A model generated the notes under the pieces. That model did not search any database and had not been told where the DNA came from. It was given only the letters and a program-made list of their open reading frames with translations. The translations under genes were made by a program, and so were the position numbers. This document shows positions 1 to 8,368 of a stretch of DNA of 64,000 bases, piece after piece. Origin of the DNA: Streptomyces sp. NBC_00690 (GTDB lineage: Bacteria; Actinomycetota; Actinomycetes; Streptomycetales; Streptomycetaceae); contig NZ_CP109009.1 in NCBI RefSeq assembly GCF_036226685.1, forward strand, positions 3,658,001 to 3,722,000, read 5' to 3'. Every line of letters starts with the position of its first letter. Positions within the stretch are counted from its first letter, which is position 1.

Positions 1-15
1 GCCCGCAGTGATCAA

Positions 16-45
16 TTGGGTGCTGGGGGTCGGCTTGCGTAGACT
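16..45 (+). promoter_or_regulatory. Candidate promoter of rplY
   Basis: A TTGGGT box at 16-21 and a TAGACT box at 40-45 are separated by 18 bases, a plausible vegetative streptomycete promoter. Transcription would start near 52 and leave a leader of about 115 bases before the rplY start codon. Assigned by eye from box similarity only. Confidence 0.45.
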
Positions 46-69
46 GTGCGAGTTGCTCGGCGAGGGAGG

Positions 70-131
70 CTGCGTCTTCGGACGCGGCGGTCCGTTATCG
101 ACGCGCTCTTCGTAGCAGGCCAGTCGTGGCC
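70..131 (+). promoter_or_regulatory. rplY 5' leader with two tetraloop hairpins
   Basis: Two compact hairpins are visible. The first, at 70-87, has a seven-pair stem closed by a TTCG tetraloop. The second, at 118-131, pairs GGCCA with TGGCC around GTCG. Ribosomal protein genes often carry leaders that mimic the rRNA site of their product, and L25 binds 5S rRNA. That this leader works this way is inference. Confidence 0.35.
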
Positions 132-169
132 GGGTGACCCCAGTTCTCTCACCACTACGAGGAGTGCAT

Positions 170-769
170 ATGTCCGAGGTCAAGATCGCCGCTGAGCTCC
201 GCACCGAGTTCGGCAAGGGCGCCGCCCGTCGCACCCGCCGCGCCAACAAGGTGCCCGGTGTCCTCTACGGCCACGGCACCGACCCGGTCCACATCTCCCT
301 CCCGGGCCACGAACTGCTGCTCGCCCTCCGCACCTCGAACGTCCTGCTCGCGCTGGACATCGAAGGCCGCAACGCTGAGCTCGCGATCCCGAAGGCCGTG
401 CAGCGCGACCCGCTGAAGGGCCACCTGGAGCACGTTGACCTGATTCTGGTCAAGCGCGGCGAGAAGGTCACCGTCGAGATCCCCGTCCTGACCGAGGGCG
501 ACCTGGCCCCGGGCAACTTCCTCGTGGAGAACGTCCTCAACACCCTCACCGTCGAGGCCGAGGCCACCCACATCCCCGAGTCCGTCACGGTCTCCATCGC
601 GGGCCTTGAGGCTGGCGCCGCCATCCACGCCAAGGACATCACCCTGCCCAAGGGCACGACCCTGGCCATCGACGAGGACGCCGTCGTCATCCAGATCCTC
701 TCCGCTCAGGCCGAGGAGCCCGCTGCGGACAGCGAGTCCGGCGAGGACGCGGGCAACTCCGAGGCGTGA
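170..769 (+). CDS. rplY: 50S ribosomal protein L25 / general stress protein Ctc
   Basis: L25 of the long Ctc/TL5 type binds 5S rRNA in the large ribosomal subunit. The 199-residue product has the N-terminal 5S-binding domain (about residues 1-95, with the R-R-T-R-R-A-N-K basic stretch followed by VPGVLYG), the C-terminal beta domain (about 100-180), and an acidic Glu/Asp/Ser tail. The length fits the two-domain Ctc form rather than the short E. coli L25. The reading frame is open upstream, but the ATG at 170 sits eight bases after a GAGGAG ribosome binding site and begins MSEVKIAAE, the usual family start. pth follows after a strong hairpin, the common actinobacterial order. Confidence 0.96.
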   Translation: MSEVKIAAELRTEFGKGAARRTRRANKVPGVLYGHGTDPVHISLPGHELLLALRTSNVLLALDIEGRNAELAIPKAVQRDPLKGHLEHVDLILVKRGEKVTVEIPVLTEGDLAPGNFLVENVLNTLTVEAEATHIPESVTVSIAGLEAGAAIHAKDITLPKGTTLAIDEDAVVIQILSAQAEEPAADSESGEDAGNSEA

Positions 770-790
770 GTCTGCGCCGCTTTCTCTTCA

Positions 791-824
791 GCCGCCGCCC
801 GGGCCCTTCGGCCCGGGCGGCGGC
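791..824 (+). terminator. Hairpin between rplY and pth
   Basis: A perfect 15-bp GC-only stem (791-805 with 810-824) closes a four-base CTTC loop just after the rplY stop. There is no T-run, as usual for streptomycete terminators. It probably attenuates rather than fully separates transcription, because pth starts only 25 bases later. Confidence 0.7.
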
Positions 825-849
825 TGGTCGTCCGGATGGAGACGGTCAG

Positions 850-1446
850 ATGACGACAGAGGCGAACGCCCCCTGGTTGATCGTGGGGCTCGGCAACCCC
901 GGCCCCGGCTACGCGGCCAACCGCCACAACATCGGTTTCATGGTCGCCGACCTCCTCGCGGAACGCGTGGGAGGGAAGTTCAAGCGCGCCCAGAAGGCGC
1001 AGGCCCAGGTCGTCGAGGGCCGCATCGGACCTCCGGGAGACGCCGGACGCCGGGTCGTGCTGGCCAAGCCCATGTCGTACATGAACCTCTCCGGCGGCCC
1101 GGTGGTCTCCCTGCGCGACTTCTACAAGGTGCCCACCGCTCGAATCGTGGCCATCCATGATGAGTTGGACATCGACTACGGCGTGCTGCGGCTGAAACTG
1201 GGCGGCGGGGACAACGGACACAACGGTCTGAAGTCGATGACCAAGACCATGGGACCGGACTACCACCGCCTGCGGTTCGGGATCGGGCGCCCGCCCGGCC
1301 GGATGCAGGTCGCCGACTTCGTGCTCAAGGACTTCTCCGGTGCGGAGCGCAAGGAACTCGACTACTTCGTCGACCGCGCGGCCGACGCGGTGGAGTGTCT
1401 GGTGATCGAGGGCCTGGAGCGCGCACAGAGTACGTATAACTCCTGA
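850..1446 (+). CDS. pth: Peptidyl-tRNA hydrolase
   Basis: Cytosolic esterase that releases tRNA from peptidyl-tRNA dropped by stalled ribosomes. The 198-residue protein has the family signatures in order: [20 protein letters not shown] with the catalytic His of RHN (about residue 27), [10 protein letters not shown], the Asp-bearing HDELDIDYG, and [10 protein letters not shown]. The frame extends upstream to 766, overlapping the end of rplY, but the ATG at 850 places the GLGNPG motif at the expected distance from the N-terminus. Its position behind rplY fits a translation-linked pair. No unusual residues were seen in the active site. Confidence 0.96.
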   Translation: MTTEANAPWLIVGLGNPGPGYAANRHNIGFMVADLLAERVGGKFKRAQKAQAQVVEGRIGPPGDAGRRVVLAKPMSYMNLSGGPVVSLRDFYKVPTARIVAIHDELDIDYGVLRLKLGGGDNGHNGLKSMTKTMGPDYHRLRFGIGRPPGRMQVADFVLKDFSGAERKELDYFVDRAADAVECLVIEGLERAQSTYNS

Positions 1447-1512
1447 AAAGTCAGCCAGCAGTTCAGGCCAAAGGTTGACCGAGTGCGGTCGGATGGCCAA
1501 GGATCGCGCCCC

Positions 1513-1983
1513 ATGAAGCGGAGTTCTTCGCACCGCGCGCTGACGTACGGACGGTACTTCCTGATGTCGGTGGTCGCGCTGGTGCTCCTGGTGGCTGGAG
1601 TCTGGTCGTCCTGGGAGACGGCACAGCACGTCATCCTCTCCAAGGGGCGGGAGCACGGCACGATCACCATCGCGGGCTGTGGCGAGGAGACGTGCACCGG
1701 CTCGTACGACCCCGACGGCACCGCCGCTCCGCGCACCGGGATGACGATCGAGAAGTCCGTGGCCGTGCAGAAGGGCGAGAAGCTACCGGTGGTGGTGAAG
1801 CCCGGTACGGCCGAAGTGGTGCGGGCGGGCACGGGTGGCCTCTTCCACGCCTGGATGCCGCTGGGCGGCGCGCTGGTGCTCGGTGCCCTCGTCATCGGCG
1901 GCGGGTTGGGGCTCACCCGATGTGCATGGGCCTCTGCGGCCCTGGGCGGTGCGGTACTCGCCGGCGCCTTCCTGACCATCTAG
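1513..1983 (+). CDS. Small membrane protein of unknown function
   Basis: The 156-residue product is not recognised. It has one N-terminal membrane segment (about residues 18-36, MSVVALVLLVAGVW), an extracytoplasmic-looking stretch of about 75 residues containing a CGEETC pair of cysteines, and two C-terminal hydrophobic segments rich in Gly/Ala/Leu (about residues 113-156). The two cysteines in the middle could form a disulfide outside the membrane. The ATG at 1513 is preceded by an AAGGA element about ten bases upstream; an in-frame ATG at 1483 would add ten polar residues. It is followed by a strong two-way terminator. Confidence 0.75.
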   Translation: MKRSSSHRALTYGRYFLMSVVALVLLVAGVWSSWETAQHVILSKGREHGTITIAGCGEETCTGSYDPDGTAAPRTGMTIEKSVAVQKGEKLPVVVKPGTAEVVRAGTGGLFHAWMPLGGALVLGALVIGGGLGLTRCAWASAALGGAVLAGAFLTI

Positions 1984-2013
1984 CGCTGCCGACCCGCCCG
2001 ACAGACCCCCGAA

Positions 2014-2059
2014 AACACCGCTGCCCGGTGCGCTGACGGCGCACCGGGCAGCGGGTGTT
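2014..2059. terminator. Bidirectional terminator between the membrane protein and ppc
   Basis: Near-perfect inverted repeat with a 14-bp GC-rich core (2020-2033 pairing with 2039-2052), extended by about six more pairs with one bulged base. A short A-run lies on one side and a TGTT tract on the other. It sits between two convergent stops and can serve both. Confidence 0.8.
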
Positions 2060-2070
2060 GGGACGGGGTG

Positions 2071-4800
2071 TCAGCCCGTGTTTCGCAGTCCGGCCGCAAC
2101 TCCGTTGACCGTCAGCAGCAACGCACGCGCCAACAACGGGTCCGGCTCCTCACCCCGCGCCACCGCACCGCGCTGGCGGGCGAGCAGCGAGACCTGGAGG
2201 TAGGAGATCGGGTCCAGATAGGCATCGCGGATCGCGAAGGTCTGCTGGAGCACCGGGTTGGAGTCGAGCAACGTCGTCCCCCCGGTCACCTTCAGGACCT
2301 CACTGACCGTCAGCTCGTGTTCGGCCACAATCGTTTCGAAGACGTGCTTGAGGTCGTCCGGCACGAGGGTGTCCACGTAGTGACGGGCGATCCGCAGATC
2401 GGTCTTGGCGAGCGTCATCTCCACGTTGGCGATGAAGTTGCGGAAGAAGTGCCAGCGCTCGTGCATCTCGGTGAGGACCGTGTCGAGCCCGGCCTCCCGT
2501 ACCGCCTTGAGCCCCGATCCGACGCCGAACCAGCCGGGCACGATCTGCCGGGACTGGGTCCAGCCGAAGACCCACGGGATCGCCCGCAGCCCGTCGAGAC
2601 CGGCGCCCGAGTCGGGGCGGCGGGACGGCCGGGAACCGAGGTGCAGGTCCGCCAACTGGTCCACCGGGGTGGAGGCGAAGAAGTACGCGGGCAGATCCGG
2701 GTCGTCGACCAGCTTCCGGTAGGTCGAGTGCGCGGCGTCGGACACCGTGTCCATCGCCGCGTCCCACCGGGCCAGCGCCTCGTCGGACTGGCGCGGTGCC
2801 GTGTGCAGGGCGGACGCCTGAAGGGTGGCGGCGACCGTCAGTTCCAGGTTCTCCCTGGCCAGCGACGGGATCAGATACTTGTCGGAGATGACCTCGCCCT
2901 GCTCGGTCACCTTGATCTCGCCCTCCAGCGTGCCCCACGGCTGCGAGAGGATCGCGTCGTGCGAGGGGCCGCCGCCACGGCCGACCGTGCCACCGCGGCC
3001 GTGGAAGAGGCGCAGCCGCACACCGTGGCGGTGGGCGACGTCGCGCAGTCGTCGCTGGGCCCGGTGGATCTCCCACTGCGAGGTGGTGATGCCGCCGAAC
3101 TTCGACGAGTCGGAGTAGCCGAGCATCACTTCCTGCACATCGCCGCGCAGGGAGACCAGCCGACGGTACGAGGGGTCGGCGAGCATCCCGTCGAGGATGA
3201 CGTCGGCGGCCCGGAGTTCGTCCGTGGTCTCCAGCAGGGGCACAATCCCGATCTTCGCCCAGCCGGCGTGGAGGTCGATCAGCCCGGCCTCGCGGGCGAG
3301 GACCGCCGCGGCGAAGACATCGTCCGCGCCCTGGCACATCGAGATGATGTACGACTCGATGACCTCGGGTCCGAACCGCTCGAACGCCTCCTTGACGGTG
3401 AGGAACACCCCCAGCGTCTTCTCTCCCGCCGCGTCCAGGGGCGCGGGGGACGGTGCCAGCGGCCGGCGCGAGCGCAGCTCCTTGGCGAGCAGCTTCTCGC
3501 GGTGCTCGCGGGGCATGTCCGCGTACCGCCAGGACTCCTCGCCGAGCCGGTCGAAGAGCTGGCCGAGGGCGTGGTGGTGGGCGTCCGCGTGCTCGCGGAC
3601 ATCCATGGTGGCGAGCTGGAGCCCGAAGGCCGAGAGCGTACGGATCGTACGGTCCATGTGGCCCTCGGCGAACAGTCCACCGCGGTGCTCGCGCAGCGAG
3701 GTCTGGATGAGGGTGAGATCGCTGATCAGCTCGGCGGTGCCGAGGTAGTCGCGGCCCGGCTCGTGCGGGATGCCCTTGGCGAGGCGCTCGCGGGTGTTGA
3801 CGAGCTTCTGCTGGATGCAGGTGGCCTTGAGTCGGTACGGCTCCTCGGCGTTGAGGCGCTTGTACCGGGGGCTGATCTCCGGCAGTCGTTCCAGATCGGC
3901 CTGGAGCGAGCTGAGCAACTCCTCCGTGGCACCGGTGTAGCGGATGGAGTTGGAGAGCAGTCCGCGCAGGGAGTCGATCAGCGCCAGGGCGTCGGTGATG
4001 CCGTGCTCGTGCTGGAGGATCAGCACCTCACGGGTGACGGCGGGGGTGACGTTGGGGTTGCCGTCGCGGTCACCGCCGATCCAGGTGCCGAAGGTCAGCG
4101 GACGGGTGTCGGCGGGCAGTTCGACGCCGATGCGCTCCAGCTCGGCGGCGAGGTCCTCAAGGACGTCGCCGACGGCGTTCGCGTGCAGCTCGTCGAGGTA
4201 GTAGATGGCGTTGCGCGCCTCGTCGGCGGGCTCGGGCCGCACCACGCGCAGCTCGTCGGTCTGCCAGATGAGGTCGATGTTCTCGGCGAGGCGCAGGTCG
4301 GAGCGGCGCAGGTCGTCCTGGCCGACGCGGGCCTCCAGCAGCTCCGCGATGCGGCGGAGCTTGTTCAGCACCGAGCGCCGGGCGGCCTCGGTGGGGTGCG
4401 CGGTGAACACCGGTCGCACATTGAGGTTCTTGACGGCCTCGCGCAGGTGGTCCGGGTCGGCGTCCTTGAGCCGGTCGGCGGTACGGGCCAGCAGACTGCC
4501 CTCGGCCGCCCGCCGCTCGCGCATCTCGTGGCCGCGGTGCACCTGCTCGGTGACGTTGGCCAGGTGGAAGTAGGTGGAGAACGCGCGCACCAGCTTGGCC
4601 GCGGTCTCAAGGTCGGTATCGCCCAGCAGCTGCGCCGCCGCCTCACCGTCGCTGCGGGTCAGGGCGCGGACCTGTTCGACGAGGTCGAGCAGATCGGAAC
4701 CTTCCTGGCGAACGATGGTCTCGCCGAGGAGGTCGCCCAGTCGGCGGATGTCGGCACGGAGTTCGGCACTGGCCGTGGGGGTCTGGTCGGCACTGCTCAC
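2071..4800 (-). CDS. ppc: Phosphoenolpyruvate carboxylase
   Basis: Carboxylates phosphoenolpyruvate to oxaloacetate, the main anaplerotic reaction feeding the TCA cycle. The 909-residue length is normal for the bacterial enzyme. Visible family motifs are [13 protein letters not shown] (catalytic His), [21 protein letters not shown], the [14 protein letters not shown] phosphate-binding loop, and the C-terminal GLRNTG that ends the family. The start is a GTG with AAGGAG eight bases upstream on the minus strand. It diverges from the desaturase gene across a 216-base control region. The plus strand is open as one long antisense frame through the whole gene, a composition effect of high GC rather than a second gene. 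Confidence 0.97.
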   Translation of the reverse strand: MSSADQTPTASAELRADIRRLGDLLGETIVRQEGSDLLDLVEQVRALTRSDGEAAAQLLGDTDLETAAKLVRAFSTYFHLANVTEQVHRGHEMRERRAAEGSLLARTADRLKDADPDHLREAVKNLNVRPVFTAHPTEAARRSVLNKLRRIAELLEARVGQDDLRRSDLRLAENIDLIWQTDELRVVRPEPADEARNAIYYLDELHANAVGDVLEDLAAELERIGVELPADTRPLTFGTWIGGDRDGNPNVTPAVTREVLILQHEHGITDALALIDSLRGLLSNSIRYTGATEELLSSLQADLERLPEISPRYKRLNAEEPYRLKATCIQQKLVNTRERLAKGIPHEPGRDYLGTAELISDLTLIQTSLREHRGGLFAEGHMDRTIRTLSAFGLQLATMDVREHADAHHHALGQLFDRLGEESWRYADMPREHREKLLAKELRSRRPLAPSPAPLDAAGEKTLGVFLTVKEAFERFGPEVIESYIISMCQGADDVFAAAVLAREAGLIDLHAGWAKIGIVPLLETTDELRAADVILDGMLADPSYRRLVSLRGDVQEVMLGYSDSSKFGGITTSQWEIHRAQRRLRDVAHRHGVRLRLFHGRGGTVGRGGGPSHDAILSQPWGTLEGEIKVTEQGEVISDKYLIPSLARENLELTVAATLQASALHTAPRQSDEALARWDAAMDTVSDAAHSTYRKLVDDPDLPAYFFASTPVDQLADLHLGSRPSRRPDSGAGLDGLRAIPWVFGWTQSRQIVPGWFGVGSGLKAVREAGLDTVLTEMHERWHFFRNFIANVEMTLAKTDLRIARHYVDTLVPDDLKHVFETIVAEHELTVSEVLKVTGGTTLLDSNPVLQQTFAIRDAYLDPISYLQVSLLARQRGAVARGEEPDPLLARALLLTVNGVAAGLRNTG

Positions 4801-4944
4801 AGGTGCGGCTCCTTGCAGTGTTTAAGCACGTCTGGAGGGGTACTGGAGGCTGCGGACCGCGCTGTCCGACGAGACCTAAGGATAGGCGCCCACCCTTTGA
4901 CGTTATCCACAGGGCCCTTGCCGCGGAGCTACGCACTGACATAC

Positions 4945-4974
4945 TTACGTTGCCGTAGGTTACGCATCCGTAGC
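4945..4974. promoter_or_regulatory. Tandem inverted-repeat operator upstream of the desaturase
   Basis: Two copies of TACG-N4-CGTA occur at 4946-4957 and 4961-4972, 15 bases apart start to start, about 45 bases upstream of the desaturase ATG. Each half site is identical in both copies. This is the expected place and architecture for a TetR-family repressor site. The TetR gene in the same operon is the obvious candidate ligand-responsive regulator (inference). Confidence 0.5.
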
Positions 4975-5016
4975 CACGCCCCGGTCTTCACCTCTCTCAC
5001 CCCCCAGGGGACCTTC

Positions 5017-6006
5017 ATGACGACAAGCCCCGATGTGCTCGGCGACGCCCAGAAACAGGACGTCGAGGGCCTTCCATCCGCCACCCTCGGTGGAGACAGC
5101 AAGGGTTCCATCGAACAGATCGCCCTGCTGCTGTTCATCGTGGTTCCGTTCCTGGCGCTGGTCGCGGCCGTGCCGCTGGCCTGGGGCTGGGGCGTGAGCT
5201 GGTTGGACCTGGGTTTGATGACGGCGATGTACTTCCTCGGTTGCCACGGGATCACCATCGGCTTCCACCGGTACTTCACCCACGGCTCCTTCAAGGCGAA
5301 GCGCCCGCTGCGCATCGCGCTCGCCATCGCGGGGTCGATGGCGGTGGAGGGCCCGCTGGTGCGCTGGGTGGCCGATCACCGCAAGCACCACAAATTCTCG
5401 GACGCCGAGGGCGACCCCCACTCGCCGTGGCGGTTCGGGGAGACGGTTCCCGCCCTTATGAAGGGGCTGTGGTGGGCGCACATTGGCTGGATGTTCGACG
5501 AGGAACGGACCCCGCAGGACAAGTACGCCCCGGACCTGATCAAGGACCCGGCGATCCGCCGGATCTCCCGTGACTTCATCTGGTGGACGATCCTCTCGCT
5601 CGCAATCCCGCCGATCGTGGGCGGTCTGGTGACGATGTCCTGGTGGGGGGCGTTCACGGCCTTCTTCTGGGGTTCCCTGGTCCGGGTGGCGCTCCTGCAC
5701 CACGTGACCTGGTCGATCAATTCGATCTGCCATGCGGTCGGCAAGCGCCCGTTCAAGTCCCGGGACCGTTCGGGCAACGTCTGGTGGCTGGCGGTGCTTT
5801 CCTGCGGTGAGTCCTGGCACAACCTGCACCACGCGGACCCGACGAGCGCGCGGCACGGGGTGCTGAAGGGCCAGGTGGACTCCAGCGCCCGGCTGATCCG
5901 CTGGTTCGAGCAGTTCGGCTGGGCCTCCGACGTCCGCTGGCCCAGCGAGTCCCGTATCGATGCCAAGCGCAAGAGCGATCCCGTTCCGAGCACTGACACG
6001 GCATGA
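5017..6006 (+). CDS. Acyl-CoA / fatty-acid delta-9 desaturase
   Basis: Membrane-bound di-iron desaturase that introduces a double bond into saturated acyl chains, setting membrane fluidity. The 329-residue protein carries the three histidine boxes of the stearoyl-CoA desaturase family: HRYFTH, HRKHH and HNLHH, the last near residue 270. Paired hydrophobic segments lie at about 35-85 and 190-240. The frame is open far upstream, antisense to ppc, but homology begins near the ATG at 5017 (MTTSPDVLG), which is the natural start. The stop codon overlaps the start of the TetR gene by four bases, so desaturase and regulator are translationally coupled and probably autoregulated. Confidence 0.93.
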   Translation: MTTSPDVLGDAQKQDVEGLPSATLGGDSKGSIEQIALLLFIVVPFLALVAAVPLAWGWGVSWLDLGLMTAMYFLGCHGITIGFHRYFTHGSFKAKRPLRIALAIAGSMAVEGPLVRWVADHRKHHKFSDAEGDPHSPWRFGETVPALMKGLWWAHIGWMFDEERTPQDKYAPDLIKDPAIRRISRDFIWWTILSLAIPPIVGGLVTMSWWGAFTAFFWGSLVRVALLHHVTWSINSICHAVGKRPFKSRDRSGNVWWLAVLSCGESWHNLHHADPTSARHGVLKGQVDSSARLIRWFEQFGWASDVRWPSESRIDAKRKSDPVPSTDTA

Positions 6007-6686
6007 TGGAGGACGTGGCGACCGAAGGCAGCAGTAGTGGTACGGACAAGGCCCGCGCAGGACGGCGGGCGCGCCGGGTGCGGATGACCGGCGCGGAGCG
6101 TCGGGAACAACTGCTGGACATCGGTCGCACCCTGTTCGCCGACAAGGGCTTCGAGGGCACGTCGGTTGAGGAGATCGCCGCCAAGGCCGGGGTCTCCAAG
6201 CCGGTGGTGTACGAGCACTTCGGCGGCAAGGAGGGGCTGTACGCGGTGGTGGTGGATCGCGAGATGCGCCAGTTGCTGGAGGGGGTCACGGGCGCTCTGA
6301 CGGCCGGCCACCCGCGTGAGCTGCTGGAGCAGGCGGCCTTCGCCCTGCTCGACTACATCGAGCGCTACACGGACGGTTTTCGGATTCTGGTCCGGGACTC
6401 TCCGGTGGCCCAGTCGACGGGCACCTTCGCCTCGCTCATCAGCGATATCGCCACCCAGGTCGAGGACATCCTCGGGATGGAGTTCAAGAACCGCGGCTTC
6501 GATCCCAAGCTGGCCCCGCTGTACGCCCAGGCGCTGGTGGGGATGGTCGCGCTGACCGGCCAGTGGTGGTTGGACGCGCGCCGGCCGAAGAAGGCCGAGG
6601 TGGCGGCCCATCTGGTGAATCTGGCCTGGCACGGCCTCGACGGGCTGGAACAGAAGCCCCGGCTGATAGGCCACCGCAAGAACTGA
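6003..6686 (+). CDS. TetR-family regulator co-transcribed with the desaturase
   Basis: The 227-residue protein has a canonical TetR N-terminal DNA-binding domain (about residues 30-78: REQLLDIGRTLFADKGFEGTS followed by the VSKPVVYEHFGGKEGLY recognition helix region) and an all-helical ligand-binding half. The ATG overlaps the desaturase stop (ATGA), so start choice is set by coupling; a GTG at 6015 is possible but has no room for its own ribosome binding site. By context it should sense acyl chains or acyl-CoA and control the desaturase, probably through the paired TACG-N4-CGTA sites upstream. The ligand is not deducible. Confidence 0.9.
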   Translation: MMEDVATEGSSSGTDKARAGRRARRVRMTGAERREQLLDIGRTLFADKGFEGTSVEEIAAKAGVSKPVVYEHFGGKEGLYAVVVDREMRQLLEGVTGALTAGHPRELLEQAAFALLDYIERYTDGFRILVRDSPVAQSTGTFASLISDIATQVEDILGMEFKNRGFDPKLAPLYAQALVGMVALTGQWWLDARRPKKAEVAAHLVNLAWHGLDGLEQKPRLIGHRKN

Positions 6687-6707
6687 CGGACGCTCGACGC
6701 ACACTCG

Positions 6708-6746
6708 ACCGCCCCGGCCGCTCACCTCATGAGCGACCGGGGCGGT
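6708..6746. terminator. Bidirectional terminator, TetR / tam
   Basis: A 17-bp stem with one G-T wobble (6708-6724 with 6730-6746) and a five-base loop lies between the convergent ends of the TetR gene and tam. Confidence 0.8.
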
Positions 6747-6862
6747 GTCGTGCGGACCCCTCGAAGGGGACATCGACGCCACGGGCCGGCCCCCTCGGTG
6801 GGCGGCCGGATTGCGGGAACTCCGGACGGTTTCCCACCGAGGCGTCGCTCATATGCGTTGCA

Positions 6863-7741
6863 TCAACCCGTGGGGGCTGCCTTCCGGGCAATGGCGAAGA
6901 TCCGGCGGAAGGGGTAGACCGTGCCGTGCGCTCCCCTTGGATACGCGGTGCGCAGCAGCTCCCGGTACTCACCGATGAACTCCTCCCGCGCCTCCTCGTC
7001 GTCCGCCAGCTCGGTCAGGACCGGGCGCAGCGTGGTGCCCTTGAGCCAGTCGAGCACGGGGTCCTCGCCGGGCAGTAGCTGGGCGTAGGTGGTCTCCCAG
7101 ACGTCGGCGGTGCAGCCGAGGTCCATCAGCCGGTTCAGATAGTCGGTGGGTTCCAGTACGGCGGCGCGCTCACGCGCTCCGGCGAGGCGCTGGTGCCAGC
7201 GCGGTGCGGTGAGGAGGTCGGCGAGCAGGGTGTGGCTCGGGGCGGCGAAGTTGCCCGGGGCCTGGAAGGCGAAGGTGCCGCCCGGGGTGAGGCCGTCGAT
7301 CCAGCGGCCGAAGGAGGCGGCGTGGTCGGGCACCCAGTGCAGGAGCGCGTTCGAGACGATCAGGGCGTACGACGCCGGTCGGGGCGTCCAGTCCTGGGCG
7401 TCGCCGGGGCGGAAGTCGAGGTGTCCGCCGCCGCGGGTGGGGCCCGCGTGGTCGCGTTCGGCCGCGGCGAGCATCTCGGGGGAGTTGTCGAAGCCGGTGA
7501 TCCGGGCGGTGGGCCAGCGGTCGGCGAGCAGTGCGGTGACATTGCCGGCGCCGCAACCGAGGTCGGCGATCCGGATCGGATGCACTGCGCCGGCCTCGCC
7601 GCCCGTGCCGCCCTGGCCCGGCAGATCGGGGATGCGGGCGAGGAGGTCCAGGAACGGGCGGGTGCGGTGACCGGAGTGGCGCAGATACTGCTGCGGGTCC
7701 CAGGTCGCCGGTGCGGATGGGACCGTTGGTTCGCTGGTCAT
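6863..7741 (-). CDS. tam: Trans-aconitate 2-methyltransferase
   Basis: SAM-dependent methyltransferase that esterifies trans-aconitate, a spontaneous by-product of cis-aconitate that inhibits aconitase. The 292-residue sequence has the Tam opening (W-D-P-Q-Q-Y and a RTRPFLDLL helix), the SAM-binding IADLGCGAGNVT (about residues 58-69), the acidic end of strand 2 in ITGFDNSPEML, and SNALLHWVPDH. The Arg/Tyr-rich C-terminus with a YPFRRIF motif is typical of Tam. It diverges from a MarR gene with a perfect palindrome between them, the tam-tamR arrangement described in S. coelicolor, which supports the specific assignment over a generic methyltransferase. Confidence 0.9.
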   Translation of the reverse strand: MTSEPTVPSAPATWDPQQYLRHSGHRTRPFLDLLARIPDLPGQGGTGGEAGAVHPIRIADLGCGAGNVTALLADRWPTARITGFDNSPEMLAAAERDHAGPTRGGGHLDFRPGDAQDWTPRPASYALIVSNALLHWVPDHAASFGRWIDGLTPGGTFAFQAPGNFAAPSHTLLADLLTAPRWHQRLAGARERAAVLEPTDYLNRLMDLGCTADVWETTYAQLLPGEDPVLDWLKGTTLRPVLTELADDEEAREEFIGEYRELLRTAYPRGAHGTVYPFRRIFAIARKAAPTG

Positions 7742-7821
7742 GGTGAGTTCCTTGCTGGGGCGTACGGGGACGGACGGCGGGAGCGGGTTTCGCCGACGGC
7801 GTCATCGTCCAGCAGGGAATA

Positions 7822-7850
7822 TCTTGACGTCAAGAGACTTCATGTCGACA
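7822..7850. promoter_or_regulatory. TamR-type operator between tam and tamR
   Basis: A 14-base perfect palindrome, TCTTGACGTCAAGA, lies at 7822-7835, with a second short palindrome TGTCGACA at 7843-7850; their centres are 18 bases apart. Established knowledge: TamR of S. coelicolor binds a palindrome of this type between tam and tamR and at aconitase and malate dehydrogenase promoters, and is released by citrate and aconitates. The second element as a TamR contact is inference. Confidence 0.75.
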
Positions 7851-7870
7851 GACCCTCTACACTGATCTTT

Positions 7871-8368
7871 ATGGAGGACGAGGTCGATCGACTGGTCGCA
7901 GCGTGGCGTCGCGAGCGCCCTGACCTCGACGTGGAACCGCTGGAGGTGCTCAGCCGGGTCTCCCGGCTCGCCCGTCATCTCGATCGCGCCCGTCGACTCG
8001 CGTTCTCGGAGCACCAGCTCGAACCGTGGGAGTTCGACGTGCTGACCTCACTGCGCCGCGCGGGGGCGCCCTATCAGCTCTCCCCCGGCCAACTGCTGAC
8101 CCAGACGCTGGTCACATCGGGCACCATGACCAACCGCATCGACAGGCTGGCCAAGAAGGGTCTCGTGGAGCGGCTGCCCGACCCCAGCGACCGGCGCGGC
8201 GTACTAGTGCGCCTGACCGCCGAGGGCCGGGACCGCGCGGACCAGGCGCTGGCGGGACTGCTCGACCAAGAGCGTGCGATCCTCGGCGAGCTGTCCCGGG
8301 CCCAGCGGGCGGAGCTGGCGGCGTTGCTACGCCAGCTGACCGCCCCGTTCGACAACATCCCCGGCTAG
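7871..8368 (+). CDS. tamR: MarR-family regulator TamR
   Basis: Winged-helix MarR repressor of 165 residues, beginning MEDEVDRLVAAWRRERPDLD at the ATG at 7871. The winged-helix core spans about residues 55-125 with the recognition region TLVTSGTMTNRIDRLAKKGL and the wing D-P-S-D-R-R-G-V-L-V-R-L-T. The frame is open far upstream on the complement of tam, but only this part is MarR. Context (divergent tam, perfect shared palindrome) identifies it as the TamR type, which links citrate and aconitate levels to central carbon genes. The last 42 bases overlap the 3' end of the convergent response-regulator gene, an unusually long antisense overlap. Confidence 0.88.
   Translation: MEDEVDRLVAAWRRERPDLDVEPLEVLSRVSRLARHLDRARRLAFSEHQLEPWEFDVLTSLRRAGAPYQLSPGQLLTQTLVTSGTMTNRIDRLAKKGLVERLPDPSDRRGVLVRLTAEGRDRADQALAGLLDQERAILGELSRAQRAELAALLRQLTAPFDNIPG

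Noticed and set aside
2068..5016. Very long plus-strand frame antisense to ppc, continuous with the desaturase
   Set aside because: It has no start context and no family features, and mirrors ppc codon structure; a consequence of high GC at third positions. The desaturase starts at 5017.
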